Source: Symsagittifera roscoffensis
Taxonomy: Eukaryota; Xenacoelomorpha; Acoela; Convolutidae
NCBI RefSeq assembly: GCF_963678635.1
Contig: NC_087066.1
Span: forward strand, 20,987,996 to 21,051,995
Direction: 5' to 3'
DNA length: 64,000 nucleotides
Under the pieces are notes generated by a model that did not search any database, was not told where the DNA came from, and saw only the letters and a program-made list of their open reading frames with translations. A program made the translations under genes and the position numbers. Below are positions 22,047 to 31,630 of the stretch, in pieces (positions within the stretch are counted from its first letter, which is position 1; each line of letters starts with the position of its first letter).

Positions 22047-22322
22047 TTAATAGTCTGCCCGTGCTTCTCTAGCTGCTGTTGCAGCAGCGGATTCACCCTC
22101 TCTGGGTGTTTCTGGACGGGGTTCCCGCTCCTCCAACACTGGTTTAGGATCTTTCAGCACAACTTCTGGGTTGACATTTTCTTTTACAGTTACCGCCATC
22201 AGGAACTGATCGAACCATACTTTAAAATTCCAAGGTGGATCAGAGTTCGCTGTGGTCCAGAAAACAGGAATTCCCATGTCAATTCTATTATCCTGAGCCA
22301 GAAATCCTGCTGGGTGCGCCAT
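22047..22322 (-). pseudogene. Ty3-like gag, N-terminal part
   Basis: 91 codons, starting MAHPAGFLAQDN. The A of the ATG is the last base of the 5' LTR, and the TGGCGCACCC that should act as primer-binding site is read as codons 1-4. The frame ends at 22047-22049, and the adjacent frame is open from there into the main gag frame. Confidence 0.7.
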
Positions 22323-22622
22323 GTGATATTCCTAAACTGCGTAGCGTGTTGTGGAATAAAAGTAAGAAGAGATACTGTTAATTTACTGTTCTTGATCTTG
22401 TCTTGTTAACAAGGTTTAGTAGCTGAGGTCGGTTACTGTTTAATAGCCTGAAATATGAAACACTGACCAACTCATCTATAAAGTTTTAGTTACACCAAAT
22501 GGCCTTGACCACTCTTACATAATAATAGCATAATAAATATAGTTAGCACATGTGGTTACTGCAGATGCAGTAGCTAGCAAACCGTCCTCAAGGTTACGTA
22601 CTGCGGTTGCTGCAGTACTACA
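22322..22622 (-). repeat. 5' LTR of the Ty3-like element
   Basis: 301 bp, paired with 18523-18823. It drives transcription towards lower coordinates. The base at 22322 ends the LTR and begins the gag ATG. Confidence 0.93.
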
Positions 22623-22627
22623 CAGTC

Positions 22628-23169
22628 CTTATGTCGCTACTTGATATATAGTAGCAAATATAAATTCGGTTTTATTGATAGTATTTGATAACTAATATCT
22701 ACTGAAATGAAGGCAAAACTTCACAAGTGTGCTTCAAATGCAAAGTTGCAAAATTTTGGAAAGGAATGCGCATCTTGCAAGAACCTATAAATATACTTTA
22801 AAGACTTGAATTCTTCTATCCTGAAACTTGAATATCAGTCCGTTAATCATATGGGGCTCTTTTTATTATCAAATAATATATGCAACTCAGTTAACCATTT
22901 CCTTAAACTATTCCAACAAGGTCAGATTAGTGAGCAAAAGATATCTTTTGGTCAACTTTAAAATCGATTTCTTTTCAATTTTTATTTCCAATCTCTTACA
23001 GTAAAAACTTTTCAAAAATAATCGATGCAACAAAAAAATTAATTGATACTTATATATGATATATGAAACTATCAAAAGCGAAAAACAAATACTAAAACAA
23101 TTAATTATAAAAATATTAATATATAAGTTTGCTAAAATCTCATTAAAATGAATTTTTCTTCATTTTGTT
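22628..23169. other. Intergenic, nothing recognised
   Basis: AT-rich flank of the LTR element, with no frame or RNA. Confidence 0.5.
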
Positions 23170-23419
23170 GCTGAAATTTCACAGTCATTCGAATCACTAC
23201 TGAAAGGGTTTTGATATGATAAATCACTCGACGTTTTCCAATTATTTTTTTTGGTGCTTGAGTTTGCCTGAATACAAAAAAAAACTAAAAAAACTAAATT
23301 TATCTAAGACTAAATAGATCCCCGAATACAAATTTCCTCGCCTTTTTCAAATGATTCGGAACAAAAAAAACTAAAACACACTCCATTAAAAAAATTTTCT
23401 TCATTTTCAATGGTCGGAC
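23170..23419 (+). mobile_element. F3 element fragment
   Basis: Shares with F3 the block ATGATAAATCACTCGACG, then CCCGAATACAAATTTCC, AACTAAAACACACTCC and the terminal TTTTCAATGGTCGGACC. The left half is diverged or missing. Confidence 0.5.
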
Positions 23420-24034
23420 CGAATAATTTTTTAATTTCTTGTTTTTTTTTTCAAAACCAAAAATCGGTTTTACCGTCAAAATTTAAAAGTATAATGAGCA
23501 TATAGGCTTGGATGTAAAATATTAACTCAACTTCAAATCAAGTTTAGAAAATATCAGATCTCAATTTATCGACTTTTAATTAGGGAATTGATTAATAAGC
23601 ATATCAATAATGGTTCTATGGTTCTAAGCATATCAATAATGAAAAGGAAGGTTTTTGCAGATTATTCATTTAACCAAATCGAATACTTTTTTATCGGATG
23701 GTAACAAATATCAGCTTTTTTGAAATTTCTGATTCATTTGGTTTGATTTTACACTTTAAAGATTTTTGAATTACAAGCGAAAAAGGTGCACGTACCAGGA
23801 TAAGGCGCGGAATTTTCCGACTGCCCTATAAAATTTCCCAAAAAGGGTTTTAGTTCGAAAAAATGATGTTTTTAAATCAAAGGAAAAAAGTGACTATTAA
23901 AAAACTTGTTCAGTAATTCTTACAAATTGATCCAGTTTTTCAGTTGTAAACTTGAAAATTGTTTGGAGAACTAAAACACTGAGAACAAAGACTCATTATT
24001 TTCATCGAAAACAGGAGAGCGGTGGTGAAGTTCT
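23420..24034. other. Intergenic, nothing recognised
   Basis: AT-rich sequence without recognised features. Confidence 0.5.
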
Positions 24035-24290
24035 GGGGTAGCGGTGGTGAAGTGATTGCGACTCCGCCTCTCATTTGAAAGGTCGGATGCTCGAGGCCCA
24101 CCATGATCCGTGCTCGTTAATTGAGGATGAGGCAACATTGCGCAGCCCAGAAAAATAACAAATAAAATTGCATGTAGTTCTTAAACAGGGGCACAACAGC
24201 GACTCGCCGTGATGAGCTGTACAGCTCGTATGTTGGTCCTTTCCCTCGGCGGTAATTGGTCTTAATACTGATGGGCTTACATGTATTTTA
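24035..24290 (+). mobile_element. tRNA-derived SINE-like element
   Basis: The head GGGGTAGCGGTGGTGAAGTG... TTGAAAGGTCGGATGCTCGAGGCCC has pol III-type A-box-like (TAGCGGTGGTGA) and B-box-like (GGATGCTCGAGGC) blocks at tRNA spacing. The body ACCATGATCCGTGCTCGTT... is shared with 16758-16925. It ends past TTGGTCCTTTCCCTCGGCGG. Confidence 0.55.
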
Positions 24291-24496
24291 GTCCTTACTC
24301 CTTACCATGATTGATTCTCAAGATTTCGGAGAAATTGGATCATTGAAAAACTCATGCTTTTCAAAATCTGAAAAAGAATATTTGTTGTTTATGGTTCAAA
24401 TCTGTGCTTAAATTTTTGTTGCAACTGTTGATCGATCAAGTGTTTTGATTTTATGCATTTGAACATCATTTTTCAGCAAAAATTTTCTGTTCACCC

Positions 24497-24880
24497 AAGG
24501 GCGGATCTTCAAAAAAAAAATTTTGAAAATTTTGACGACCTTTTTTTTAGGTCGACCAAATTGATTTTCCGAGCTCTCCTAAAGCAGTAAAAGGACGCTG
24601 TTTTGGCTAAATTTTCAGCGCCGCAGGCGAAATTTTTAAGAAAAAAAAGAGGTCAAAAAAGACGTTTTTGGGCACTTTTTGAAAAATTTAGACAAAAAAT
24701 TGCGTTTTTTGGCGCGCTCTCCCTCAAAGTTAGTATATATTGGCGCCGAAGGCGCCTTTGGAAAAACTAAATGGATTTCTTAAAAAGTACCAAAGGGGGA
24801 CCCTTTGGGTCGGCAGGGGGTCGAATCCCTGAAAGAAAAAAGCGTCCGCCCACCCCGCCCTCCCCCCTAAATCCGCCCGT
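24497..24880 (+). mobile_element. MITE-like element with 8-bp target duplication
   Basis: Ends AAGGGCGGAT and, inverted, ACGGGCGGAT. Flanked by GTTCACCC on both sides (24489-24496 and 24881-24888), as for hAT-type insertions. The interior has GGTCGACCAAATTGATTTTC, GAGCTCTCC, GGCGCCGAAGGCGCC and GGGACCCTTTGGGTCGGCAG. Related copies lie at about 40306-40667, 54863-55272, 56342-56645 and 59103-59395. Confidence 0.75.
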
Positions 24881-24888
24881 GTTCACCC

Positions 24889-25326
24889 CATATGGTTTTT
24901 TCTGCTCCAGGTGGGTTCTGCTCAAAATCAAAATTGAGCTCAAAAAATAAAATCAACAAAGTTTTTTGTTTTTCTCTTCCGTTTTTGTGTTTTGCTTCAT
25001 AGCCCATAGTAATTGAATTGCTTTTTTTTTCAGTGACGTGATTAAGTCTCGATTCACAGTGAGAAATCATTAGTGTCAAACAGTTCTGGAGTACACTTTG
25101 TGAGTGATCTTGTTTTGGCTTTGATTGCAATCCAGTCTTATCAGTGTAAGTGAAAAATTGCCTAATTACAGGTCACAAGCCATTATTTATTTAACTCATG
25201 TCTGATGAGGTTTTTAAGATTAGGAGCGCAAGGCTGTCAACCAACTATTTTTTTACTTTTTCATTCAATTTTAACAAATCATCGGGCGTCCGAACCATTT
25301 CTCAAATATATGTCCAGCAATAAGAC
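24889..25326. other. Intergenic, nothing recognised
   Basis: Neither strand shows convincing coding sequence. Confidence 0.45.
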
Positions 25327-26215
25327 ATGGCAAATTTTTTCGGCTGTTTGTCGCACATTGCAAACCTCCCTCACAGCTGACTTTCAACTTTGAATAACTA
25401 CTTTAATATCGCAATAATGAAAGTTTTCGTGGTGAACAATCTTAAAACTCTGATCACATCAGTTGTTCATGCTTTTAAACAAAATATCACTCATTCGGCA
25501 ATTATACACAATAGCGGCTCCTCTATTCTCTACTTTCCACATACCGTCTAACTCACCTACCACTTTTCATTACAATCGTTAACATGAACAAAAGTTACAG
25601 GAAGTCAGCTTCGAAAAAGGCGTCTACTTTCTTCCGGTTTCAAGACATAGCGCAGTTTAATGAAAATCGGCCCAAAACACTACGATATAAATACGAATAA
25701 TTGTTGTTCCGACTTTCGTAATGAAAGTAACGGAATATTTGTGCTCGGGGTGGGTTTTTTTTTCTTCAGACAAATTTCGACTTTTTAACTAGCCATTTTT
25801 GGCAGGATGTTAAAAACATCATTTGAAAGTTATTGTTGCCCTGAGCCTAAATATGATCACCTGTGATCATTTTTCGCAAAGTTATGGGGATTTAAAGATA
25901 GCAATTTTCGCCAATTTGGAACAATTAACTAGCGATATATTTCGCGCTATTAACGCGTAAGCGGAGAATTAATCCGCCTTAGAAATCGTTCCAAATTAGT
26001 TGAGGGAAGCTTATTTGCCATAATTGATTTGTTTATAGGATCGAAATCTATCACTTTGTACTTTATATGGCGTATGGTGGGATGATTTTCAAAAAAAATC
26101 TCATTTTTTTTCCACTTTATTTCATTACATTTAATTTTTTATGTTATTTTTTGCTCCATAGACCTTAAAAGGCATTCAGAACATTCAGGGCTTCGCCCTG
26201 ATACGAGCAGTCTGG
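25327..26215 (+). repeat. Duplicated block shared with 47482-48374
   Basis: Both blocks start ATGGCAAATTTTTTCGGCTG and continue through CTCCCTCACAGCTGA, TTAATATCGC and CGTCTACTTTCTT into a complete F1 element. This is a duplication of about 890 bp across 22 kb. F1 in this copy is 25706-26215. Confidence 0.8.
25706..26215 (+). mobile_element. F1 dispersed element, copy 3
   Basis: Starts GTTCCGACTTTCGTAATGAA (foldback with AAGTAACGGAA) and ends in the hairpin CAGGGCTTCGCCCTG followed by ATACGAGCAGTCT. About 510 bp, non-coding. Confidence 0.8.
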
Positions 26216-26302
26216 CTTTACTTCAATTCAGTTTGGAGCGAATTTTTAAAGTGGAATAATTCGCCGTACATAAATAAATCGTGCTACGCTTTCGAAATCA
26301 TA

Positions 26303-26765
26303 AACAAGACTGCTCGTATATCAGGGCTAAGCCCTGAATGTTCTGACTTTACTTAAGGCCAATTGAAACTCTTTTTTGGCTTACTAATGGCTGAATATTT
26401 TCATTTTTTCTTCATTTCATTTTTTTCATCTTATGGAAATTAGCAAGGGTGCGTTTGGCGTCTCGTTTTGTGATAATATGATTAAACTGCTCAATTCAAT
26501 TTGGAACGCAGTAATTCGCTTCTTACGCGTGTTATAAGTACGCAATAGATCGCATTTTAATTATCCGAAATTGGCCAAATTAGCAATTGTCAAATACCCG
26601 TAACTTTACAAAAAATGATCACAGGTGATTTTTTTTTAAATTTAGCTTAGATAAGAATATTGCTCAGATGTTATAAAAAATTCGGTCAAAACAATTAGTT
26701 AACAATTCGAAAACTGACTGAATAAAAACCACACCAAACCAAGATATTCTGCACTTTCTTCGAAG
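26303..26765 (-). mobile_element. F1 element, inverted diverged copy
   Basis: Begins AACAAGACTGCTCGTATATC, the reverse complement of the F1 right end, and includes the inverted hairpin CAGGGCTAAGCCCTG. It becomes increasingly diverged towards 26765 and forms a tail-to-tail pair with the copy at 25706-26215. Confidence 0.6.
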
Positions 26766-28178
26766 TTTTCATAGCGCGCATAAATTAGTCTAGAGCATTG
26801 CCAAATATCGATTGTCAAACGCCCAGAAAATATATAAAATTAAAAAACTCAGGGAGTCATTATTTTCAAGAAGATATAAAAACTTTTTTGGTAAAAAACT
26901 ATGTTGTCGATCATAGATTGAATAAAGATAAGGAAACCACCCTTAGTATACGTCTTCCCCATTTCTTCAAATGTCGGAACAAGAAGCAGCAGTGTTTACC
27001 CCGTACCCCAAAAATCAAAAAATAACTCCACGAAATGACCACTTGTACACCTTCTCGGCCTTGTTTGAAGCCTGCAACAGAAAAAAGTAACGCATTTGTA
27101 TAAACTGCTCAGATTTTCTCTATTGAAAATTACGAAATTGTTTAAGTAAAAAAATTGGGAGTAACAACTTAAAAGGCCCAATTTTTTTTTTGCTTTGCGT
27201 TTTACTTGCAGATAAAATTGGCATAAAAACAAACCTTTTTTTAAGTTTTGGTTTCAAAATGCCTGAACAATGCGAAATTGAGAAAATTTTTCTTTTTGTT
27301 TGCCATAATTGCGAGCTGTAAGCTCTTTTGCAAGAATGGGCTTAGTTGAAACTTTCTTCTTCTGCAAAATCAGAAAGCTTAGAATAGTTTTACGTCTAAA
27401 CTCAGATGTCATCATTCAACGAATGCAATCATAAAATTTCATTCCTATAAGATAAATTCAAGATGCTTGCATCGGCAAAAGTCTGGGTGTCATCTGAAAA
27501 AAAAATCAGCTTCAAAAAATTTCAGTGACTTTCGATATGCGAATTCGGTTTAGGAAAACTTTCAAAAATTAGCCCTTTTTACGCCGCAGAAGACTCGCAA
27601 AACAAATTTGCCCGAGAACAACCTAAATTTTTGTATGCGTAGTTTTCTGGAAATTGTGAACACTTTTTTTATAACGTTCAAATTATCGGAGCTAAGGAAA
27701 ATAATAGCCGACAAAAGCTGAATCGAAAAAATTGTCTTCGAGTGGCTGACAATAGTGTGAATAAATTGAAGAAAAAACTTTTCATCTCCCAGGATGCGAT
27801 TTTTTGCAATTGCATTAATATTTTCCTTCAAAAATTTTTTGTCAGTGGATGCGAAAACACCAAAATAGTAACGTTTCTGCTATCGAAAAAAGTTGTTATT
27901 GTGTTTTGCTAAAAACCTGATAATTTTTGATGTCACCCAAACTTTTCATTTTATTGACTATTTTGATTGATTGAATATTTAATTGCAATATGACGGAGAA
28001 AAATTTGGTTCTTTCAGTTTTTGTTTGCTTCAAAACTTGATGTTGCACGTGATGATGCTTGACAACTGTTAGCGCCGCTTTTTTATAATGTATCGCTGAC
28101 ATTACTCGCTGCATTACGAGGCCAAGCTGTGCACTGGATAGGCTCACAAGTTTCTGTCTATATTTTCCTGGATTTCAG
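26766..28178. other. Intergenic, nothing recognised
   Basis: AT-rich. Short frames only, with no convincing domain. A 21-bp block at about 28105-28130 on the minus strand is nearly repeated on the plus strand at about 28291-28311. Confidence 0.45.
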
Positions 28179-28421
28179 AGACAAGTCTTTAAACATGTGA
28201 AAAACTTGTCCGAACGATCAAAGAAAATGAAAGAACAAAAGAAGAACAAAGGGAGCGTCCTTGTTGCGGAATCCGCCTACAATCAGAAAGCGCACAGTTT
28301 GGCCTCGTAATGTGACACACCGGAACCGGATCTTTTAGATCAGTTTACAAATTGGGGTAAGCTGACGACTCAGGAGTTGTTTGAAATCTGGCAAGCCAGC
28401 TTGAGTAGGTCAACCGCATAA
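28179..28421 (+). pseudogene. Degraded coding remnant, unidentified
   Basis: After an acceptor-like TTCCTGGATTTCAG (ending 28178), one frame is open to TAA at 28308-28310. It then continues in the same frame to a second TAA at 28419-28421. The first part is basic and helical (KHVKNLSERSKKMKEQKKNK, then AESAYNQKAHSLA). The second has DLLDQFTNWGKLTTQELFEI. Composition is much more protein-like than the surroundings. The internal stop and the lack of visible partner exons suggest a dead gene or transposon fragment. I do not recognise the family. Confidence 0.4.
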
Positions 28422-29819
28422 ATGCAATTGGACCCCGCTGCCACTGGGCTGAGCGGGTAATCTTGGGGCGCATTAAAGTGATAATGACAAAAAAATTTGG
28501 TCAATTCAGTGTAACCGCTTTTGCAAGGATGGGCAGAAAGCTTCAATACTATTCGGGCAAAAAGCACGTCTCAGAAAAAGTTGCACACGCTACTGAATGA
28601 ATCGCATGTAAACATTCTTTTTAAGTTATCTATGCTCTTTGTTATGCGTACAATCTGCCAAAATGAAACACAATTATTTTTTCAGCACATCATAAGGGTT
28701 TTAAGAATAATAAAAAAAGCTCACAAAATTGTGATTTTATTGAACAGTTGACAACAGTTTATAGAGCCTTAAACACTGAATGAAACTCATTCTATATAAG
28801 GACATGAACAGATTTGAGTCTGACGAACTTTAAAATGTCTTCTGGTTTGGATTTGCATAATCACCGAGGGGATCATCCGTATATGACTATTCGGATTTTG
28901 TTAAATTCCATATTCAAAATTTACAATTCTTCGCCAGGAAAACTTCACTTTGATTATTAAAGCCTGAATAAAATAATTCTAAATAAGCGTCTATAAAGAT
29001 AAGTCTGCCTTATATAGCTAATTAAAAACAGTTTTTTACTTCCTTATGTCATGTTTTTTTTTTTAAATTTATGAACTCTTTTTGTAAAATTACTTAAGGT
29101 TAAAGCTGCTATATTATTGAATTAGTACACATTTTAACGGTTGGTCGGCTTTGATTCAAATCAACGAGAAACTACTCCGGTAGAACCACCCCTTTTCCTG
29201 GTCCAAAATGATTCCCACGCAATCTCAATTTTAAAAACAATTTCCAAATTGTCATGTGGGAGTTTGTTTAATTTAAATGAAACTGTGATTCGAAAAGATG
29301 GGTCCCCAAGGACAAGGTAGAGTTCTATTGTGACTAATGAAGATTGAATCTGACACGTCGTTGCCAACCTGTCACGCCTGATGATCTCACTGGGTACGGT
29401 GGGGGTAAAAAGACAAGACGGGGGAGATGCCGCTGAGACAATTAACCTTTGTCATTTAACCGCCCATCGCGAAACAGATTAAATTACATGGATAATAGAA
29501 AGTGCATCTTATATGATAGCGGTGAAAAAGACTGAAAACGCACTATGGTACTAGATCCTTAGTGAAGTATTTTGGGATGAAGATTACCTGTAAACGAAAT
29601 TATGCAGAGTACCATTAGGTCAGTGTCAAAAGTTTTCAATTATTGTTTAGTAGTCATCTTATTTTATGCTATAAAGATGATGAGATGAATACTGGAGTTT
29701 TGTAAAAAGTGTTCCTAATTTGGCTCTCCAAGCTCTCTGAAATATTATAAGCGAAAATTGTAAAAATAGTCACAAAGGGGTCGTGCCTTCATATCTGAAA
29801 AATACAGGACAATCATTTT
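28422..29819. other. Intergenic, nothing recognised
   Basis: Mixed composition. The 29160-29470 part is less AT-rich, but no frame is convincing. Confidence 0.45.
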
Positions 29820-29915
29820 TCCATCATACACTCCATGTATGCAATTGAATGATTAGCAATTTTCTGGTATGGAATTGTATGAAAAGATTTTGTGTATGGA
29901 GTTCAACCCGGCTCT
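29820..29915. repeat. Short copy of the GGTTGAC foldback family
   Basis: Contains ATACACTCCATGTATGCAAT, GATTAGCAATTTTC, ATGGAATTGTATG and ends TTCAACCCGG. These are the same building blocks as 31685-32559 and 34350-34605. Confidence 0.5.
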
Positions 29916-30027
29916 TTAACACCGTTACATTCGCGAAGTAAATGGCGTCTCTTTCGCCGCCCGATTTCAAGGTGAATACCCTTCCCCACCCTCCTTCTAA
30001 GAAATCTTCCATTATTATTGTTCCCTC

Positions 30028-31630
30028 CATCAAAAATGGGGAGGAACTTTGTATCCGGTTGTGTTTTTTTTTGTTCTGACCATTGAAAATGGGGAGGAAC
30101 TTTGTGTTCGGGTGTGTTTTAGTTTTTTTTTTGTTCTGACCATTGAAAATGGGGAAGAACTTTGTATTCGGGTGCGTTTTAGTTTTTTTTGTTCTGACTG
30201 ACCATTGAAAATGGAGAGGAACTTTGTATTCGGGTGCGTTTTAGTTTTTTTTGTTCTGACCATTGAAAATGGGGAAGAACTTTGTAATCGGGTGCGTTTT
30301 AGTTTTTTCTGTTCTGACTGACCATTGAAAATGGAGAGGAACTTTGTATTCGGGTGCGTTTTAGTTTTTTCTGTTCTGACTGACCATTGAAAATGGAGAG
30401 GAACTTTGTATTCGGGTGCGTTTTAGTTTTTTTTTGTTCTGACTGACCATTAAAAATGAAGAGGAACTTTGTATTCGGGTGTGTTTTAATTTTCTTTGTT
30501 CTGACCATTGAAAATGAGGAGGAACTTTGTGTTCGGGTGTGTTTTAGTTTTTTTGTTCTGACCATTGAAAATGGGGAGAAACTTTGTATTCGGGTGCGTT
30601 TTAGTTTTTTTTGTTCTGACTGACCATTGAAAATGAAGAGGAACTTTGTATTCGGGTGTGTTTTAATTTTCTTTGTTCTGACCATTGGAAATGAGGAGGA
30701 ACTTTGTGTTCGGGTGTGTTTTAGTTTTTTTTTGTTCTGACCATTGAAAATGGGGAGAAACTTTGTATTCGGGTGCGTTTTAGTTTTTTTTCGTTCTGAC
30801 TGACCATTGAAAATGAAGAGGAACTTTGTATTCGGGTGTGTTTTATTTTTCTTTGTTCTGACCATTGAAAACGAGGAGAAACTTTGTGTTCGAGTGTGTT
30901 TTAGTTTTTTTTGTTCTGACCATTGAAAATGGGGAGAAACTTTTATTCGGGCGCGTTTTAGTTTTTTTTTGTTCTGACTGACCATTAAAAATGGAGAGGA
31001 ACTTTGTATTTGGGTGTGTTTTAATGTTCTTTGTTCTAACCATTGAAAATGGGGAGGAACTTTGTATTCGGGTGCGTTTTAGTTTTTTTTTGTTCTGACT
31101 GACCATTGAAAATGGAGAGGAACTTTGTATTAGGGTGTGTTTTAATGTTCTTTGTTCTGACCATTGAAAATGGGGAGGAACTTTGTATTCGGGTGCGTTT
31201 TAGTTTTTTTTGTTATGGCTTACCATTGAAAATGAAGAGGATTTTTGTATTCGGGTGCGTTTTAGTTTTTTTTTGTTCTGACTGACCATTAAAAATGGAG
31301 AGGATCTTTGTATTGGGGTGTGTTTTAATGTTCTTTGCTCTGACCATTGAAAATGGGGAGGAACTTTGTATTCGGGTGCGTTTTAGTTTTTTTTGTTCTG
31401 ACTGACCATTGAAAATGGAGAGGAACTTTGTTTTCGGGTGCGTTTTAGTTTTCTTTGTTCTGACCATTGAAAGTGGGAGGAATTTTGTGTACGGGTGTGT
31501 TTCAGTTTTTTTTGTTCTGACCATTGAAAATGGGGAGGAACTTTGTATTCGGGTGTGTTTTAGATTTTTTTGTTCTGACCATTGAAAATGGGGAGAAGCT
31601 TTCTATTTGAGTGTGTTTTAGTTTTTTTGT
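30028..31630 (-). repeat. About 60-bp minisatellite, roughly 26 units
   Basis: Plus-strand unit GTTCTGACCATTGAAAATGG followed by GGAGGAACTTTGTATTCGGG and TGCGTTTTAGTTTTTTT. Units are of two kinds (GACC and GACTGACC), often alternating to give a dimer of about 120 bp. The reverse complement of the unit equals the terminal part of F3 (CTAAAAC.CACCCGAATACAA then TTTTCAATGGTC.GAAC). The array abuts further F3 sequence at 31630. Long minus-strand frames here are products of the repeat. Confidence 0.9.

Larger units (their letters stand above)
18518..22627 (-). mobile_element. Ty3-like LTR retrotransposon, internally deleted
   Basis: LTR to LTR is 18523-22622 (4100 bp), flanked by the 5-bp target duplication CAGTC (18518-18522 and 22623-22627). 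The 301-bp LTRs differ at about 8 positions (2.7%), so the copy is old enough to have mutated but not ancient. The order gag, protease, RT, RNase H is in Ty3/Metaviridae order on the minus strand. Integrase is missing: the sequence jumps inside RNase H (about 19355) to the C-terminal tail. At least three frameshifts and one nonsense codon make it inactive. A G-rich polypurine tract sits next to the 3' LTR. Confidence 0.93.

Noticed and set aside
25706-26215. F1 as a Helitron
   Set aside because: A 3' hairpin is present, but there is no TC start, no CTRR end and no A/T target evidence.
30299-30985. 228-codon minus-strand frame as a real repeat protein
   Set aside because: Explained by the minisatellite; units are not multiples of three and the reading frame of the unit changes along the array.
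30028-31630. CRISPR array
   Set aside because: Units are contiguous variants without unique spacers, in a eukaryotic genome.
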